A DNA stretch of 64,000 nucleotides from Kribbella sindirgiensis (lineage in GTDB: Bacteria; Actinomycetota; Actinomycetes; Propionibacteriales; Kribbellaceae): the NCBI RefSeq assembly GCF_004331435.1, contig NZ_SJKA01000001.1:248001-312000 (forward strand), in the 5' to 3' direction. Below, piece by piece: positions 9,196 to 17,941 of this stretch. The notes under the pieces are model-generated. The model did not search any database, was not told where the DNA came from, and saw only the letters and a program-made list of their open reading frames with translations. How positions within the stretch are numbered: the stretch's first letter is position 1; the number at the start of each line of letters is the position of its first letter. Made by a program: the position numbers and the translations under genes.

Positions 9196-10190
9196 GAGCG
9201 CAAAGCTTCCGCGACCGTCGCTTGGTCGATGACGCCGACGGCCTTGCCGTCGTCGTCCACGCAGACTCCGCAGCCGGTCGGCGAGGTGAGTACGGCGTCC
9301 AACGCCGCGCGCAGCGAATCGCCGCGCTTGAAGACGGCGCCGACCGGCAGCAGCTCCTCGGACCCGTTCCGCCACCCGAGCGGTACGCCGTCCTGCAACG
9401 CCAACTCGTCCGGCAACGGCTTCACCGGCAGCTCTTCCGGGTGCACGAATGTCAGCGCCCGGTAACCCCGGTCCTGCCCCACGAACCCGCGGACGAACTC
9501 GTCGGCCGGGTTGGCGAGCAGCTCGGCCGGCGGTGCGAACTGGGCGAGCTTGCCACCGACCCGCAGTACGGCGACGTTGTCCCCGAGCTTGATCGCCTCG
9601 TCGATGTCGTGCGTGACGAACACGATCGTCTTGCCGATGTCGCGCTGCAGCCGGAGCAGCTCCTCCTGCAACTGGTGGCGGACGATCGGATCGACCGCGC
9701 TGAACGGCTCGTCCATCAGCATGATCGCGGGATCGGCCGCCAGCGCACGGGCGACGCCGACTCGTTGCTGCTGGCCCCCGGACAGCTGGGCCGGATACCG
9801 CTCGGCCAGCTTGACGTCGAGGCCGACGCGTTCGAGCAGCTCCATCGCCGTATCGTGCGCCTTGCGCTTGTCCCAGCCGATCAGCTTCGGCACGGTGGCG
9901 ACGTTGTCCACGACCGTCTTGTGCGGGAACAGGCCGGCGTTCTGGATCACGTACCCGATCCCGCGGCGCAATGTCACGGCATCTCTGCCGTTGATGTCGT
10001 CGCCGTCGATCGAGATGGTCCCGCTGGTCCGCTCGATCGTGCGGTTGATCATCCGCAGCGACGTGGTCTTACCGCAGCCGGACGGGCCGACGAACACGGT
10101 GATCTGGTTGCTCGGGATCCGCAGGGACAGCTTGTCGACGGCGACGGTGCCGTCCGGATACCGCTTGGTGACGTCCTCGAACTCGATCAT
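9192..10190 (-). CDS. ABC transporter ATP-binding protein with C-terminal CBS region (OpuCA type)
   Basis: 332 residues. Walker A GPSGCGKTT (35-43), signature LSGGQQQ (136-142), Walker B IMLMDEP (156-162) and switch His in FVTHDIDEA. The C-terminal residues 250-332 carry a CBS-like segment (GCGVCVDDDGKAVGVIDQ), as in osmosensing or substrate-gated OpuA/OpuC ATPases. First gene of the transporter part, 138 nt after hutU. That gap may hold its own promoter: it contains the palindrome AGTGCACT (10287-10294) and a 10-bp tandem repeat (10301-10319). Confidence 0.95.
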   Translation of the reverse strand: MIEFEDVTKRYPDGTVAVDKLSLRIPSNQITVFVGPSGCGKTTSLRMINRTIERTSGTISIDGDDINGRDAVTLRRGIGYVIQNAGLFPHKTVVDNVATVPKLIGWDKRKAHDTAMELLERVGLDVKLAERYPAQLSGGQQQRVGVARALAADPAIMLMDEPFSAVDPIVRHQLQEELLRLQRDIGKTIVFVTHDIDEAIKLGDNVAVLRVGGKLAQFAPPAELLANPADEFVRGFVGQDRGYRALTFVHPEELPVKPLPDELALQDGVPLGWRNGSEELLPVGAVFKRGDSLRAALDAVLTSPTGCGVCVDDDGKAVGVIDQATVAEALRS

Positions 10191-10286
10191 GGCGCCCCTT
10201 CGCGCTTGTCGTCGGTCGCCCGAAAGACCCTAGCGGACCGCGAGACTGAAGCCACGCGATCGGACGGTTTCTCGGTTCGTGGGAAA

Positions 10287-10319
10287 GTGCACTGTAACGA
10301 TAGAGATACATAGAGATAC
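10287..10319. promoter_or_regulatory. Palindrome plus 10-bp tandem repeat in the hutU-transporter gap
   Basis: AGTGCACT followed by TAGAGATAC repeated twice with a 10-bp period (10301-10309 and 10311-10319), an AT-rich island in otherwise GC-rich DNA. Probably part of an internal promoter or operator for the ABC genes; no regulator can be assigned. Confidence 0.35.
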
Positions 10320-10328
10320 CGAGGGTGG

Positions 10329-11984
10329 TCAGCTCTCCCGCATCGGAACCCTGACACCCTTGTCGTCGGCGACCTCGACAGCCTTGTCGTAGCCGGCGTC
10401 GACGTGCCGGATGACCCCCATCGCCGGGTCGTTGGTGAGTACCCGCTCGAGCTTCTGCCGGGCCAGATCGGTGCCATCGGCAACCGACACCTGGCCGGCG
10501 TGGATGGACCGGCCGATGCCGACGCCGCCGCCGTGGTGGATCGACACCCAGGACGCGCCGCTGGCCACGTTCACCATCGCGTTCAGCAACGGCCAGTCCG
10601 CGATCGCGTCCGAGCCGTCCAGCATGCCTTCGGTCTCCCGGTACGGCGACGCGACGCTGCCGGTGTCGAGGTGGTCGCGACCGATCACGATCGGCGCCTC
10701 GAGTTCACCGGAGGCCACCATCTCGTTGAACCGCAGCCCGGCCTTGTCGCGTTCGCCCTGACCGAGCCAGCAGATCCGGGCCGGCAGCCCCTGGAACGCG
10801 ACCCGCTCGCCGGCCATCTTGATCCACCGCGACAGGTGCTCGTTGTCCGGGAACAGGTCCAGGATGGCCTGGTCCGTCTTCGCGATGTCCGCCGGGTTGC
10901 CGGACAGCGCGGCCCACCGGAACGGGCCCTTTCCTTCACAGAACAACGGCCGGATGTACGCCGGAACGAAGCCGGGGAAATCGAACGCGCGGCCGTAACC
11001 CGCTTTCCGCGCCTCGTCCCGGATCGAGTTGCCGTAGTCGAACACCTCGGCGCCCGCGTCCTGGAACCCGACCATCGCCTCGACGTGCCGGGCCATCGAC
11101 TCCTGCGCGCGCTGGGTGAACCCGGCGGGGTCCTTCTCGCGCGCCGTCACCCAGTCCTCGAACTCGACGCCGACCGGCAGGTACATCAACGGATCGTGCG
11201 CCGACGTCTGGTCCGTCACCACATCGATGGGAGCGCCCCGACGCAGCAGATCGGGCACGATCGTCGCCGCGTTGCCGAGCACACCGATCGACAACGGCCG
11301 CCGCGCCGCCTTCGCCTCTTCCGCGAGCCGCAGCGCCTCGTCCACGGACGACGCCCGTACGTCGAGGTAGCGGTGCTCGATGCGCCGGTCGATCCGTGAG
11401 GAGTCGACGTCGACACAGATCGCGACGCCGTCGTTCATCGTGACCGCCAGCGGCTGCGCGCCACCCATACCGCCGAGGCCGGCGGTCAGCGTGACGGTAC
11501 CGGCCAGCGTGCCTCCGAACTTCTTCTCCGCGACCGCGCCGAACGTTTCGTAGGTGCCCTGCAGGATGCCCTGCGTGCCGATGTAGATCCACGACCCGGC
11601 CGTCATCTGGCCGTACATCGTGAGCCCCATCGCCTCGAGCTTGCGGAACTCCTCCCAGGTGGCCCAGTCGCCGACCAGGTTCGAGTTCGCGATCAGCACC
11701 CGCGGCGCCCACTCGTGCGTCTGCATGACGCCGACCGGGCGCCCGGACTGCACGAGCATCGTCTCGTCGTCCTTCAGCGTGGTCAGCGTGCGCACCATCG
11801 CGTCGAACGAGTTCCAGTCGCGGGCGGCCTTGCCGGAACCGCCGTACACGACGAGTTCGTCAGGGTGCTCGGCGACCTCGGGGTCGAGGTTGTTCTGCAG
11901 CATCCGCAGCGCGGCCTCCTGCTGCCAGCCACGGGCGGTGCGGGTGGTTCCGCGGGGCGCGCGTACGGGACGGGGTCCGGACAT
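10329..11984 (-). CDS. hutU: Urocanate hydratase
   Basis: Converts urocanate to 4-imidazolone-5-propionate using tightly bound NAD+. 551 residues from the ATG at 11982-11984 ([12 protein letters not shown]), the family length; the frame is open for 25 more codons into the hutH end, without family similarity. Diagnostic stretches: [56 protein letters not shown] and the [16 protein letters not shown] block near the C-terminus. Located 16 nt downstream of hutH, clearly the second gene of the hut transcript. Confidence 0.97.
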   Translation of the reverse strand: MSGPRPVRAPRGTTRTARGWQQEAALRMLQNNLDPEVAEHPDELVVYGGSGKAARDWNSFDAMVRTLTTLKDDETMLVQSGRPVGVMQTHEWAPRVLIANSNLVGDWATWEEFRKLEAMGLTMYGQMTAGSWIYIGTQGILQGTYETFGAVAEKKFGGTLAGTVTLTAGLGGMGGAQPLAVTMNDGVAICVDVDSSRIDRRIEHRYLDVRASSVDEALRLAEEAKAARRPLSIGVLGNAATIVPDLLRRGAPIDVVTDQTSAHDPLMYLPVGVEFEDWVTAREKDPAGFTQRAQESMARHVEAMVGFQDAGAEVFDYGNSIRDEARKAGYGRAFDFPGFVPAYIRPLFCEGKGPFRWAALSGNPADIAKTDQAILDLFPDNEHLSRWIKMAGERVAFQGLPARICWLGQGERDKAGLRFNEMVASGELEAPIVIGRDHLDTGSVASPYRETEGMLDGSDAIADWPLLNAMVNVASGASWVSIHHGGGVGIGRSIHAGQVSVADGTDLARQKLERVLTNDPAMGVIRHVDAGYDKAVEVADDKGVRVPMRES

Positions 11985-12000
11985 GGGTGATCCAGCCTTT

Positions 12001-13554
12001 CTAGAGGAGCGGGCCGGTGACGGCCTCGGCGGCGGTGACATAGGTGCCGTCGGCAACAAGCCGGACGGAGTGCTCGAGTTCGGGCGCGAGATGCCGGTCG
12101 GTGCCCGGACCTTCGACGTACTCCCGGAGTGCGGTCCGGACGGCGGCGGTGGCCGGGGCCGGGTCCAGCGGCGCGCGCAGGTCGAGCGCCCGCGCGGCCG
12201 TGAGGATCTCGATCGCCAGCACCCGCTGCAGACCGTCGACCGCCTTGCGCAGCTTGCGCGCGGCCGACCAGCCCATCGAGACGTGGTCCTCCTGCATCGC
12301 GCTGCTCGGGATCGAGTCGACGCTCGCGGGTACGGCGAGGCGCTTCAGCTCGGAGACGATCGCGGCCTGGGTGTACTGCGCGATCATGTGGCCGCTGTCC
12401 ACGCCCGGGTCGTCGGCCAGGAACGCGTTCAGGCCGTGGTTGCGCGCGATGTCGAGGAAACGGTCGGTACGCCGTTCGCTGATACTCGCGAGGTCCGCGA
12501 CAGCGATCGCGAGGAAATCGAGCACGTACCCGACCGGAGCGCCGTGGAAGTTGCCGTTGGACTCGACCCGGCCGTCCGGGAGCACGACCGGGTTGTCGAT
12601 CGCGGCGGCGAGCTCACGGCCGGCGACGCTCGCGGCGTGCGCGGCGGTGTCGCGGGCGGCACCGTGGACCTGAGGTGAGCACCTGAGGGAATAGGCATCC
12701 TGCACCCGGTTGCAGTCCGGACCGCGGTGGCTGGCGACGATGGCGCTGTTCTTGAGGATCGCGCGCAGATTGGCGGCGGAGGCGGCCTGGCCGGGGTGCG
12801 GGCGCAGCGCCTGCAGGTCCTCGGCGAACACCCGGTCGGTGCCGAGCTGAGCCTCGACGCTCATCGCGGCGGCCAGGTCGGCGGACTTGAACAGCCGGTC
12901 GAGATCGGCGAGCGCCAGGAGCAGCATGCCGAGCATGCCGTCGGTCCCGTTGATCAGCGCGAGGCCTTCCTTCTCGGCCAGGACGACCGGCTGCAGACCA
13001 TGAGCTTCGAGGGCCTCGCCCGCGTCGCGAAGGTTGCCGTCGGCATCGCGGACCTTGCCCTCACCCAGGATCGCGAGGGCGACGTGGGACAGCGGGGCGA
13101 GGTCGCCCGAGCATCCGAGGCTGCCGTACTCGTGGACCACCGGCGTCAGGTGCGCGTTCAGCAGACCGGCGTACGCCTGGGCCGTCTCGACCTTCACACC
13201 GGTGCGGCCCGTGGCGAGGGTCGACAGCCGGAGCAGGGCCAGCGCCCGGACGACCTCGGTCTCGACCTCGGGACCGGAGCCGGCCGCGTGCGAGCGGATC
13301 AGGCTGCGCTGCAGCTGGGCCCGGAGCTCCGGCGCGATGTGCCGCGTGGCGAGCGCACCGAACCCGGTCGAGACGCCGTAGTGCGGGGTGTCCGCGTGGG
13401 CCAGCGCCTCGATCGCGGCGCGCGACTTCGCGATCTCCTCGAGGGCCTGGTCGTCGATCCGTACCTGCGCGCCGTACCGTGCGACCGCGACCACTTCGGC
13501 CGGGGCCAGCGGTCCGGTGCCGACATTCACCGTGCCGTTCACTGTGTGTTCCAC
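12001..13554 (-). CDS. hutH: Histidine ammonia-lyase
   Basis: Deaminates L-histidine to urocanate with an autocatalytic MIO cofactor. 517 residues from GTG at 13552-13554. Catalytic Tyr in [10 protein letters not shown] (about residue 59), MIO triad C148-S149-G150 in [14 protein letters not shown] (Cys in place of the usual Ala), [14 protein letters not shown] and SNGNFHG. The frame stays open 61 codons upstream, but that sequence lacks similarity and covers the intergenic regulatory region. First gene of the hut operon. A 16-bp palindrome (13610-13625) sits exactly 55 nt before the start codon, the likely operator. Confidence 0.96.
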   Translation of the reverse strand: MEHTVNGTVNVGTGPLAPAEVVAVARYGAQVRIDDQALEEIAKSRAAIEALAHADTPHYGVSTGFGALATRHIAPELRAQLQRSLIRSHAAGSGPEVETEVVRALALLRLSTLATGRTGVKVETAQAYAGLLNAHLTPVVHEYGSLGCSGDLAPLSHVALAILGEGKVRDADGNLRDAGEALEAHGLQPVVLAEKEGLALINGTDGMLGMLLLALADLDRLFKSADLAAAMSVEAQLGTDRVFAEDLQALRPHPGQAASAANLRAILKNSAIVASHRGPDCNRVQDAYSLRCSPQVHGAARDTAAHAASVAGRELAAAIDNPVVLPDGRVESNGNFHGAPVGYVLDFLAIAVADLASISERRTDRFLDIARNHGLNAFLADDPGVDSGHMIAQYTQAAIVSELKRLAVPASVDSIPSSAMQEDHVSMGWSAARKLRKAVDGLQRVLAIEILTAARALDLRAPLDPAPATAAVRTALREYVEGPGTDRHLAPELEHSVRLVADGTYVTAAEAVTGPLL

Positions 13555-13609
13555 CCGATCATTGGACCGCGCCCGGTCCCTCCTGGACAGCAGCGCCGTA
13601 CCACAATTC

Positions 13610-13625
13610 GTCTCGGATCTGAGAC
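13610..13625. promoter_or_regulatory. 16-bp palindrome upstream of hutH (candidate hut operator)
   Basis: GTCTCGGATCTGAGAC, an imperfect palindrome in the hutH/GNAT divergent region. A near-identical site (GTCTCGAATCCGAGAC, 17871-17886) lies the same 55 nt before the start of the histidase-like paralog. The IclR protein encoded at 14814 is the best candidate binder (inference). Confidence 0.65.
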
Positions 13626-13661
13626 AGCCTTCGCGACCCTCGGTAGCCGTAGAGTCCTGCC

Positions 13662-14552
13662 ATGGTGTTCGAGATCCGGACGGCGCGGCCGGAGGATGCG
13701 GTGGGGATCGCCCGGGTCTGGGCTGCGGCGGTGCCACACCTGGTGAAGACCGCGGGGGCCATCGAGCTGCAACTCAAGCACGCCAAGAGCCAGGAAGTGC
13801 TGATCGCCGTCGACGGCGCGGAGGTCGTCGGGTACGCGAACATCTACCTGCCGCCGGCGGACGCCGAGGCGCCCCGGGTGCGGGTCACGATCCAGGTGCC
13901 GCCGGAGTACCGGAGGCGCGGGATCGGGAGTGCATTGACGACCACGGTCACAGATCGGTGCACGGGGTTCGGCGCCGGACGGCTGCTGGTAGTCGTGAGT
14001 GACGACTCTCGGGACTTCGCGACCAAGCGCGGGTTCACGATCGGCCGGCGGATGTCGCACTCCGCCGCCGACCTGACCGCGGCGCGCGAGCCGGTCGCGC
14101 CACCGGAGGGTTTGCGCGTGGCGACGTACGACGAACTGGACCCGCGGCAGGTGTACGACGCCGAGGTCCAGGTGCGCGACGACGACCCGAGCGGGCTGTC
14201 AGGCGGACCGGCGTACGAGGAATGGGTCCGTACGTCGTGGTCGAACCCGGACAACCGGTACGACCTGAGCGTCGCCGTACTGGACGGGGACCGGGTGCTG
14301 TCGTTCGTGACCACGACCGCGGATCCGGACCGCAAGCTGATCTGGTCGAATCTGACCGGGACGATCCCCTCGGCGCGTGGCCGCGGGCTGGCGAAGGTGG
14401 TGAAGTCCGTGGCGCTCGCCCGCTCACGGGATGCCGGGTTCACGGTCGCGTCGACCGGGAACGACGCGGCGAACGAACCGATGCTCGCGGTCAACCGGTG
14501 GCTCGGCTACCGCGAGACCGGCGGCGCCTGGACCGCGGAGAGGGCACTGTGA
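13662..14552 (+). CDS. Tandem GNAT acetyltransferase
   Basis: 296 residues with two GNAT folds. The first has motif A as VPPEYRRRGIGSALT (residues about 82-96). The second, degenerate, has LTGTIPSARGRGLAKVVKSVALA around 225-250, and the protein ends with NRWLGYRETGGAW. Mycothiol synthase-like double GNATs share this layout, but the substrate is unknown. Divergent from hutH, with the 16-bp palindrome about 36 nt before its ATG, so it may be co-regulated. The stop overlaps the GTG of the next small gene. Confidence 0.85.
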   Translation: MVFEIRTARPEDAVGIARVWAAAVPHLVKTAGAIELQLKHAKSQEVLIAVDGAEVVGYANIYLPPADAEAPRVRVTIQVPPEYRRRGIGSALTTTVTDRCTGFGAGRLLVVVSDDSRDFATKRGFTIGRRMSHSAADLTAAREPVAPPEGLRVATYDELDPRQVYDAEVQVRDDDPSGLSGGPAYEEWVRTSWSNPDNRYDLSVAVLDGDRVLSFVTTTADPDRKLIWSNLTGTIPSARGRGLAKVVKSVALARSRDAGFTVASTGNDAANEPMLAVNRWLGYRETGGAWTAERAL

Positions 14553-14734
14553 AGCGCCTCGCGATGTCACTGACCTTCTTCCTGGTGCTCGCGCTCGTCA
14601 TCGGGTACATGGTGTCGGGCCCGTCCTTCATGGACTGGAGCGTGGCCGGCGGGCTGTTCGCGGTCGCGATCGCGGGCGAGGGCTTCCGCTTCTGGCTCCA
14701 GCGAACCCGCGCGAAGAAACGCTCCAACGTCTGA
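14549..14734 (+). CDS. Small two-helix membrane protein
   Basis: 61 residues; the GTG start at 14549 overlaps the GNAT stop (GTGA), so it is translationally coupled. Two hydrophobic helices (SLTFFLVLALVIGYMV and GGLFAVAIAGEGFRFWL) and a basic tail RTRAKKRSNV. No family recognised. The coupling and the coding-like third-position GC argue it is real. Confidence 0.65.
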   Translation: MKRLAMSLTFFLVLALVIGYMVSGPSFMDWSVAGGLFAVAIAGEGFRFWLQRTRAKKRSNV

Positions 14735-14741
14735 GACCCAC

Positions 14742-14787
14742 TACGTCCGAAGAAGTGGCGAGGCGTCTCGCCAGTTCTTCGGACGTA
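14742..14787. repeat. Near-perfect 21-bp hairpin with 4-nt loop
   Basis: Arms 14742-14762 and 14767-14787 (TACGTCCGAAGAAGTGGCGAG / complement, 20 of 21 pairs) around loop GCGT. It lies between the small membrane gene and the IclR gene. No T-tract follows, so it is either a non-canonical terminator or an operator for the IclR regulator. Confidence 0.7.
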
Positions 14788-14813
14788 AGAGGTCGCGGGG
14801 TTAGGGTGCCGTT

Positions 14814-15572
14814 GTGAGCGGCAACGTTCCCGCCTCGACCCGGACCCTGCGGGTCCTGACGTTTCTGGCCACGCAGCCTGGTCCCGTACCGATGGAGCGC
14901 ATCGCCTCCGCGGTCGGGTTGCCGCGCTCGTCGACGTACCACTTGCTGCGGGCAATGATCGACGAGGGGTTCGTCGTGCATCTGCCCGAGGAGAAGCGGT
15001 ACGGGCTGGGGGTGGCCGCGTTCGAGATCGGGTCCGCGTACCTGCGGCACGATCCACTCGAGCGGCTGGCGCGGCCGCTGCTCGTACAGCTGGTGCACGA
15101 GGTGGGGCAGACCGCGCATCTCGGCGTACTGCACGGTCGGGAGCTGGTGTATCTCCTGAAGGAGCAGCCGCCGCGCCCGGTCACATTGGTGACCGACGTC
15201 GGCGTACGGCTGCCTGCCACCCTGACCGCCTCCGGTCGCGCGTTGCTCGCCGAACTCCCGCCTGCCCAGGTACGAGCGTTGTTCCCGGCGCCGGAGTCCT
15301 TCGTCCGGCGTACCGACCTGGGACCTCAGACGCTCACCCAACTCCGCCGCATCCTCGCCGACGAGAAACGCCAGGGCTTCGCCGTAGAGGACTCCTTCAT
15401 CACCCCCGGCGTTGCCTCGGTAGCCAGCGCCGCTGTAGACCACGCCGGCCACCCGGTAGCCGCCATCAGCGTCACCTTCCGCACCGACGCAGTCCCCACC
15501 ACCGACCGCCCCCACCTGGCGCACAAAATCCGCCAGGCCGCCAAAGCCCTAACCCGCCGACTGCACGGCTAG
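14814..15572 (+). CDS. IclR-family transcriptional regulator (candidate hut regulator)
   Basis: 252 residues from GTG at 14814. N-terminal winged helix (about 8-68: TLRVLTFLA ... PRSSTYHLLRAMIDEGFV) and an IclR effector domain (about 80-250) with LTASGRALLAELPPAQV and VASVASAAVDHAGHPVAAISVTF. The ligand is unknown. It sits at the edge of the hut locus and is the only regulator in it, so control of hutH and the paralog at 17942 through the shared palindrome is plausible but unproven. Ends 12 nt from the convergent rpsN stop. Confidence 0.9.
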   Translation: MSGNVPASTRTLRVLTFLATQPGPVPMERIASAVGLPRSSTYHLLRAMIDEGFVVHLPEEKRYGLGVAAFEIGSAYLRHDPLERLARPLLVQLVHEVGQTAHLGVLHGRELVYLLKEQPPRPVTLVTDVGVRLPATLTASGRALLAELPPAQVRALFPAPESFVRRTDLGPQTLTQLRRILADEKRQGFAVEDSFITPGVASVASAAVDHAGHPVAAISVTFRTDAVPTTDRPHLAHKIRQAAKALTRRLHG

Positions 15573-15584
15573 AGCCGGCGTCGG

Positions 15585-15890
15585 CTACCAGGAGGATTTG
15601 GTGATGCCGGGGAGTTCGCCTCGGTGGGCTAGTTGGCGGAAGTTGATTCGGGAGAGGCCTGCTTTGCCGATGTAGCCGCGGGGGCGGCCGTCGACGGTGT
15701 CTCGGTTGCGGATTCGGGTGGGGCTGGCGTCGCGTGGGAGCTTTTGGAGGCTTAGTTGGGCCTCGGCGCGGTCCTCGGGGGACGTTGCCGGGTTGGCGAT
15801 GGTCGCCTTCAGGGTGGCGCGGCGGTCGGCGTACTTGGTGGCGGTTCGGCGGCGGTGGTTGTTGCGGGCGATCTTCGCCGTGGTGGCCAT
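15585..15890 (-). CDS. rpsN: 30S ribosomal protein S14, zinc-independent paralog
   Basis: 101 residues, [20 protein letters not shown] through [18 protein letters not shown]. The length and absence of CxxC motifs mark the long zinc-free (C-minus) S14 that replaces the zinc-binding form under zinc limitation. Its ATG overlaps the stop of rpmG (TAATG), so the two form an operon reading away from the Zur-like box at 16078. Confidence 0.96.
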   Translation of the reverse strand: MATTAKIARNNHRRRTATKYADRRATLKATIANPATSPEDRAEAQLSLQKLPRDASPTRIRNRDTVDGRPRGYIGKAGLSRINFRQLAHRGELPGITKSSW

Positions 15891-16057
15891 TACCGCTCTT
15901 CGCGGAAGTCGACGTGAGCGCGGAGCTTGGGGTCGTACTTGCGGATCACCAGGCGGTCGGGATTGTTCCGGCGGTTCTTGCGCGTTACATAGGTGAAGCC
16001 GGTGCCTGCGGTACTGCGGAGTTTGACGATGGGGCGGAGGTCGTTGCGCTTGGCCAT
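15890..16057 (-). CDS. rpmG: 50S ribosomal protein L33, zinc-free paralog
   Basis: 55 residues, [20 protein letters not shown] ... [15 protein letters not shown], without the four cysteines of zinc-binding L33. First gene of the minus-strand half of the zinc-starvation module; its stop TAA (15890-15892) overlaps the rpsN start. Promoter region shared with the divergent CobW-like gene. Confidence 0.95.
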   Translation of the reverse strand: MAKRNDLRPIVKLRSTAGTGFTYVTRKNRRNNPDRLVIRKYDPKLRAHVDFREER

Positions 16058-16077
16058 GCCGCCCAGTGTACTTTGTA

Positions 16078-16094
16078 TTGGTTATCGTTTTCAA
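16078..16094. promoter_or_regulatory. Zur-box-like palindrome
   Basis: TTGGTTATCGTTTTCAA, an imperfect AT-rich palindrome centred in the 53-bp divergent region between zinc-free rpmG-rpsN and the CobW-like/rpmE2 pair. It resembles actinobacterial Zur boxes (TGaaaA-c/g-TTTTCA type). The genes on both sides are classical Zur targets, which supports the assignment. Confidence 0.75.
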
Positions 16095-16110
16095 TAAGAC
16101 GGGAGAGCAG

Positions 16111-17184
16111 ATGCTGCCGGTGACCTTGCTGACGGGTCTCGACGACGGGTTCCGCGGCGCCGTCGCGGGGAATCTGCTGGCCGCCGCCGGCCCGCGGGGC
16201 GTCCTGGTGGAGTACGACGTGAGCGCCCTGAGCACCGGCTCCGTGGTCCGGGTCGCGCGCACCGCCGCCGGCGTGATCGACCGCGAGGTGATCACGATGG
16301 ACCACCCGTGTGTCTCCTGCGCGATGCGCGGCTCGCTCGTCCAGCTCCTGGCGAGCATCGCCGCCGTCGAGCAGTACGACGTCGCGATCGTGAACGTCCC
16401 CACCGCCGGCGACACGCACGCGATCGCGGCCGAGATCGATCACGACACCGACCTGACCGTCGACGCGGCCATCACCACCGTCGACACGGCGACCGCGACC
16501 GCCGACCTGACCGGCGAAGACCTGATCCGGGAGCGCGGCATCCCGACCGCGGCCGAGGATGGTCGCGCGATCGCCGAGGTCGTCGTACGGCAACTCGAGT
16601 CCGCCAACGCCGCCGTCCTGAGCCGCGACGACGACACCGTCCGCGGGCTGCTCCAAGCGATCAACCCGCAACTCCTGATCAGGACCACACCGGCCGGCCT
16701 GCTCGGCCTCCGCCTGAACGTTCCCACCGTCGAAAACGGCTCGATCGCCGCACCGTCAGAGCGCACCTTCGTCTGGCAGGCAGCGCGTCCGTTCCACCCG
16801 GAGCGGCTGTACGACGCCCTCGAGGACCTGGTCGCCGGCACGGCGCGCGGCCGCGGCACGCTCTGGATCGCGACCCAGCACCGCAGCCGGCTCAGCTGGG
16901 ACAGCTTCGGCACGAACATCTCGATCGGCGTCCTCGGCCCGTGGCTGGCCGATCTCCCGGCAGACCGCTGGGCAGCCGTCGGGCAGCAGCACCAGGCGCG
17001 GTCGGCCCTTGAGTGGCATCCCGAGTACGGCGATCGCGCGTCGTACCTCTCGCTGACAGGCGTCGACCTGGACGCCCGGGAATTACAGGAGCGCCTCGAC
17101 GGTTGTGTCCTGCGTGCGGACGAAGCGGTCCACCCCCTGACCGATCCGTTCGCTCCCTACTTGGAAGGAAGTACCGCAGCATGA
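16111..17184 (+). CDS. CobW/COG0523-like protein with degenerate P-loop
   Basis: 357 residues. Layout follows COG0523 zinc-metallochaperone GTPases: an N-terminal LLTG strand, a CxxC metal motif HPCVSCAMR (C67, C70) and a C-terminal CobW_C domain ([14 protein letters not shown] ... [11 protein letters not shown] ... [20 protein letters not shown]). But the expected P-loop GFLGAGKTT is replaced by [12 protein letters not shown], with no GK[ST], so GTP hydrolysis is doubtful. Translationally coupled to rpmE2 by ATGA. Expected to act in zinc allocation under Zur control; the nucleotide-free mechanism is unclear. Confidence 0.88.
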   Translation: MLPVTLLTGLDDGFRGAVAGNLLAAAGPRGVLVEYDVSALSTGSVVRVARTAAGVIDREVITMDHPCVSCAMRGSLVQLLASIAAVEQYDVAIVNVPTAGDTHAIAAEIDHDTDLTVDAAITTVDTATATADLTGEDLIRERGIPTAAEDGRAIAEVVVRQLESANAAVLSRDDDTVRGLLQAINPQLLIRTTPAGLLGLRLNVPTVENGSIAAPSERTFVWQAARPFHPERLYDALEDLVAGTARGRGTLWIATQHRSRLSWDSFGTNISIGVLGPWLADLPADRWAAVGQQHQARSALEWHPEYGDRASYLSLTGVDLDARELQERLDGCVLRADEAVHPLTDPFAPYLEGSTAA

Positions 17185-17426
17185 AGAAGGACATCCACCC
17201 CGACTACCGCCGGGTCGTCTTCCGGGACAAGTCCGGCGACTTCAGCTTCCTCACCGGTTCGACCCGCGAGAGCAACGAGACCATCGAGTGGCACGACGGG
17301 AACACCTACCCGGTCGTCGACGTCGAGATCTCGTCCGCGAGCCACCCGTTCTACACGGGCCAGCAGCGCGTGATGGACACCCAGGGCCGCGTGGAGAAGT
17401 TCAAGAAGCGCTACGGCCAGAAGTAA
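17181..17426 (+). CDS. rpmE2: 50S ribosomal protein L31, type B (zinc-free)
   Basis: 81 residues, [20 protein letters not shown] ... [12 protein letters not shown], without the CxxC motif of zinc-binding L31. ATG overlaps the CobW-like stop. Replaces zinc L31 to release zinc from ribosomes. Followed by a strong terminator at 17439-17473. Confidence 0.96.
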   Translation: MKKDIHPDYRRVVFRDKSGDFSFLTGSTRESNETIEWHDGNTYPVVDVEISSASHPFYTGQQRVMDTQGRVEKFKKRYGQK

Positions 17427-17438
17427 CCACTGGCCTTC

Positions 17439-17473
17439 AACGGCCCGTTGCCTCCCGAGGCGACGGGCCGTTT
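17439..17473 (+). terminator. Terminator after rpmE2
   Basis: Hairpin AACGGCCCGTTGCCT / AGGCGACGGGCCGTT (one mismatch) followed by a short T-run. It sits between rpmE2 and the convergent NTF2-like gene, so it may work in both directions. Confidence 0.75.
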
Positions 17474-17480
17474 CGCATGA

Positions 17481-17840
17481 TCAGGACTTGTGGCAGAAGG
17501 CCTGCAGCCACCGTCCGCCCGAGCGCACGTAGACCTGGCTGATCCATTCCTCGATCTCGTACGGCGTCCCGTCCCAGTGCCCCGAACTCGCCTTCCGGGC
17601 GGTGAGAACGACCGTGTCGCCGACCCGAGCGATCCGCTCGTCACCAACGGTGGTCATCGTGTGGTGCTGCAGCCGGCCGGACGCGATCCAGCCGATGATG
17701 TCCGCCTTGGGTGTGACTCCCCGGGCATCGACGGCGACCCAGTCGTCGGTCCAGCAGCTCGCGATCAGCTCGGCGTCGTTGCCGATCAGCACCGCGTCCG
17801 ACGCGGCCGCCTCGGCGCGTACTTCGTCCTCGACTGTCAT
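17481..17840 (-). CDS. NTF2-like (SnoaL/DUF4440-type) protein
   Basis: 119 residues, a single cone-shaped NTF2 fold: helix MTVEDEVRAEAAASDAVLIGNDAELIASCWTDDW followed by beta strands ending GGRWLQAFCHKS. Such proteins include polyketide cyclases, isomerases and ligand-binding domains; no catalytic assignment is possible. Divergent from the histidase-like gene, so the palindrome at 17871-17886 sits upstream of both. Confidence 0.75.
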   Translation of the reverse strand: MTVEDEVRAEAAASDAVLIGNDAELIASCWTDDWVAVDARGVTPKADIIGWIASGRLQHHTMTTVGDERIARVGDTVVLTARKASSGHWDGTPYEIEEWISQVYVRSGGRWLQAFCHKS

Positions 17841-17870
17841 GCGTCCGATTCTGCGCTCCCACAGGTCAGC

Positions 17871-17886
17871 GTCTCGAATCCGAGAC
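17871..17886. promoter_or_regulatory. 16-bp palindrome upstream of histidase-like gene
   Basis: GTCTCGAATCCGAGAC, nearly identical to the palindrome upstream of hutH (13610-13625) and at the same 55-nt distance from the start codon. Suggests both lyase genes answer to the same regulator. Confidence 0.65.
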
Positions 17887-17941
17887 GTTGGGGCGGGCGC
17901 GGCGCTTACTCCAGAGGCCGGGGCGGTTCCACACTGTGGGG

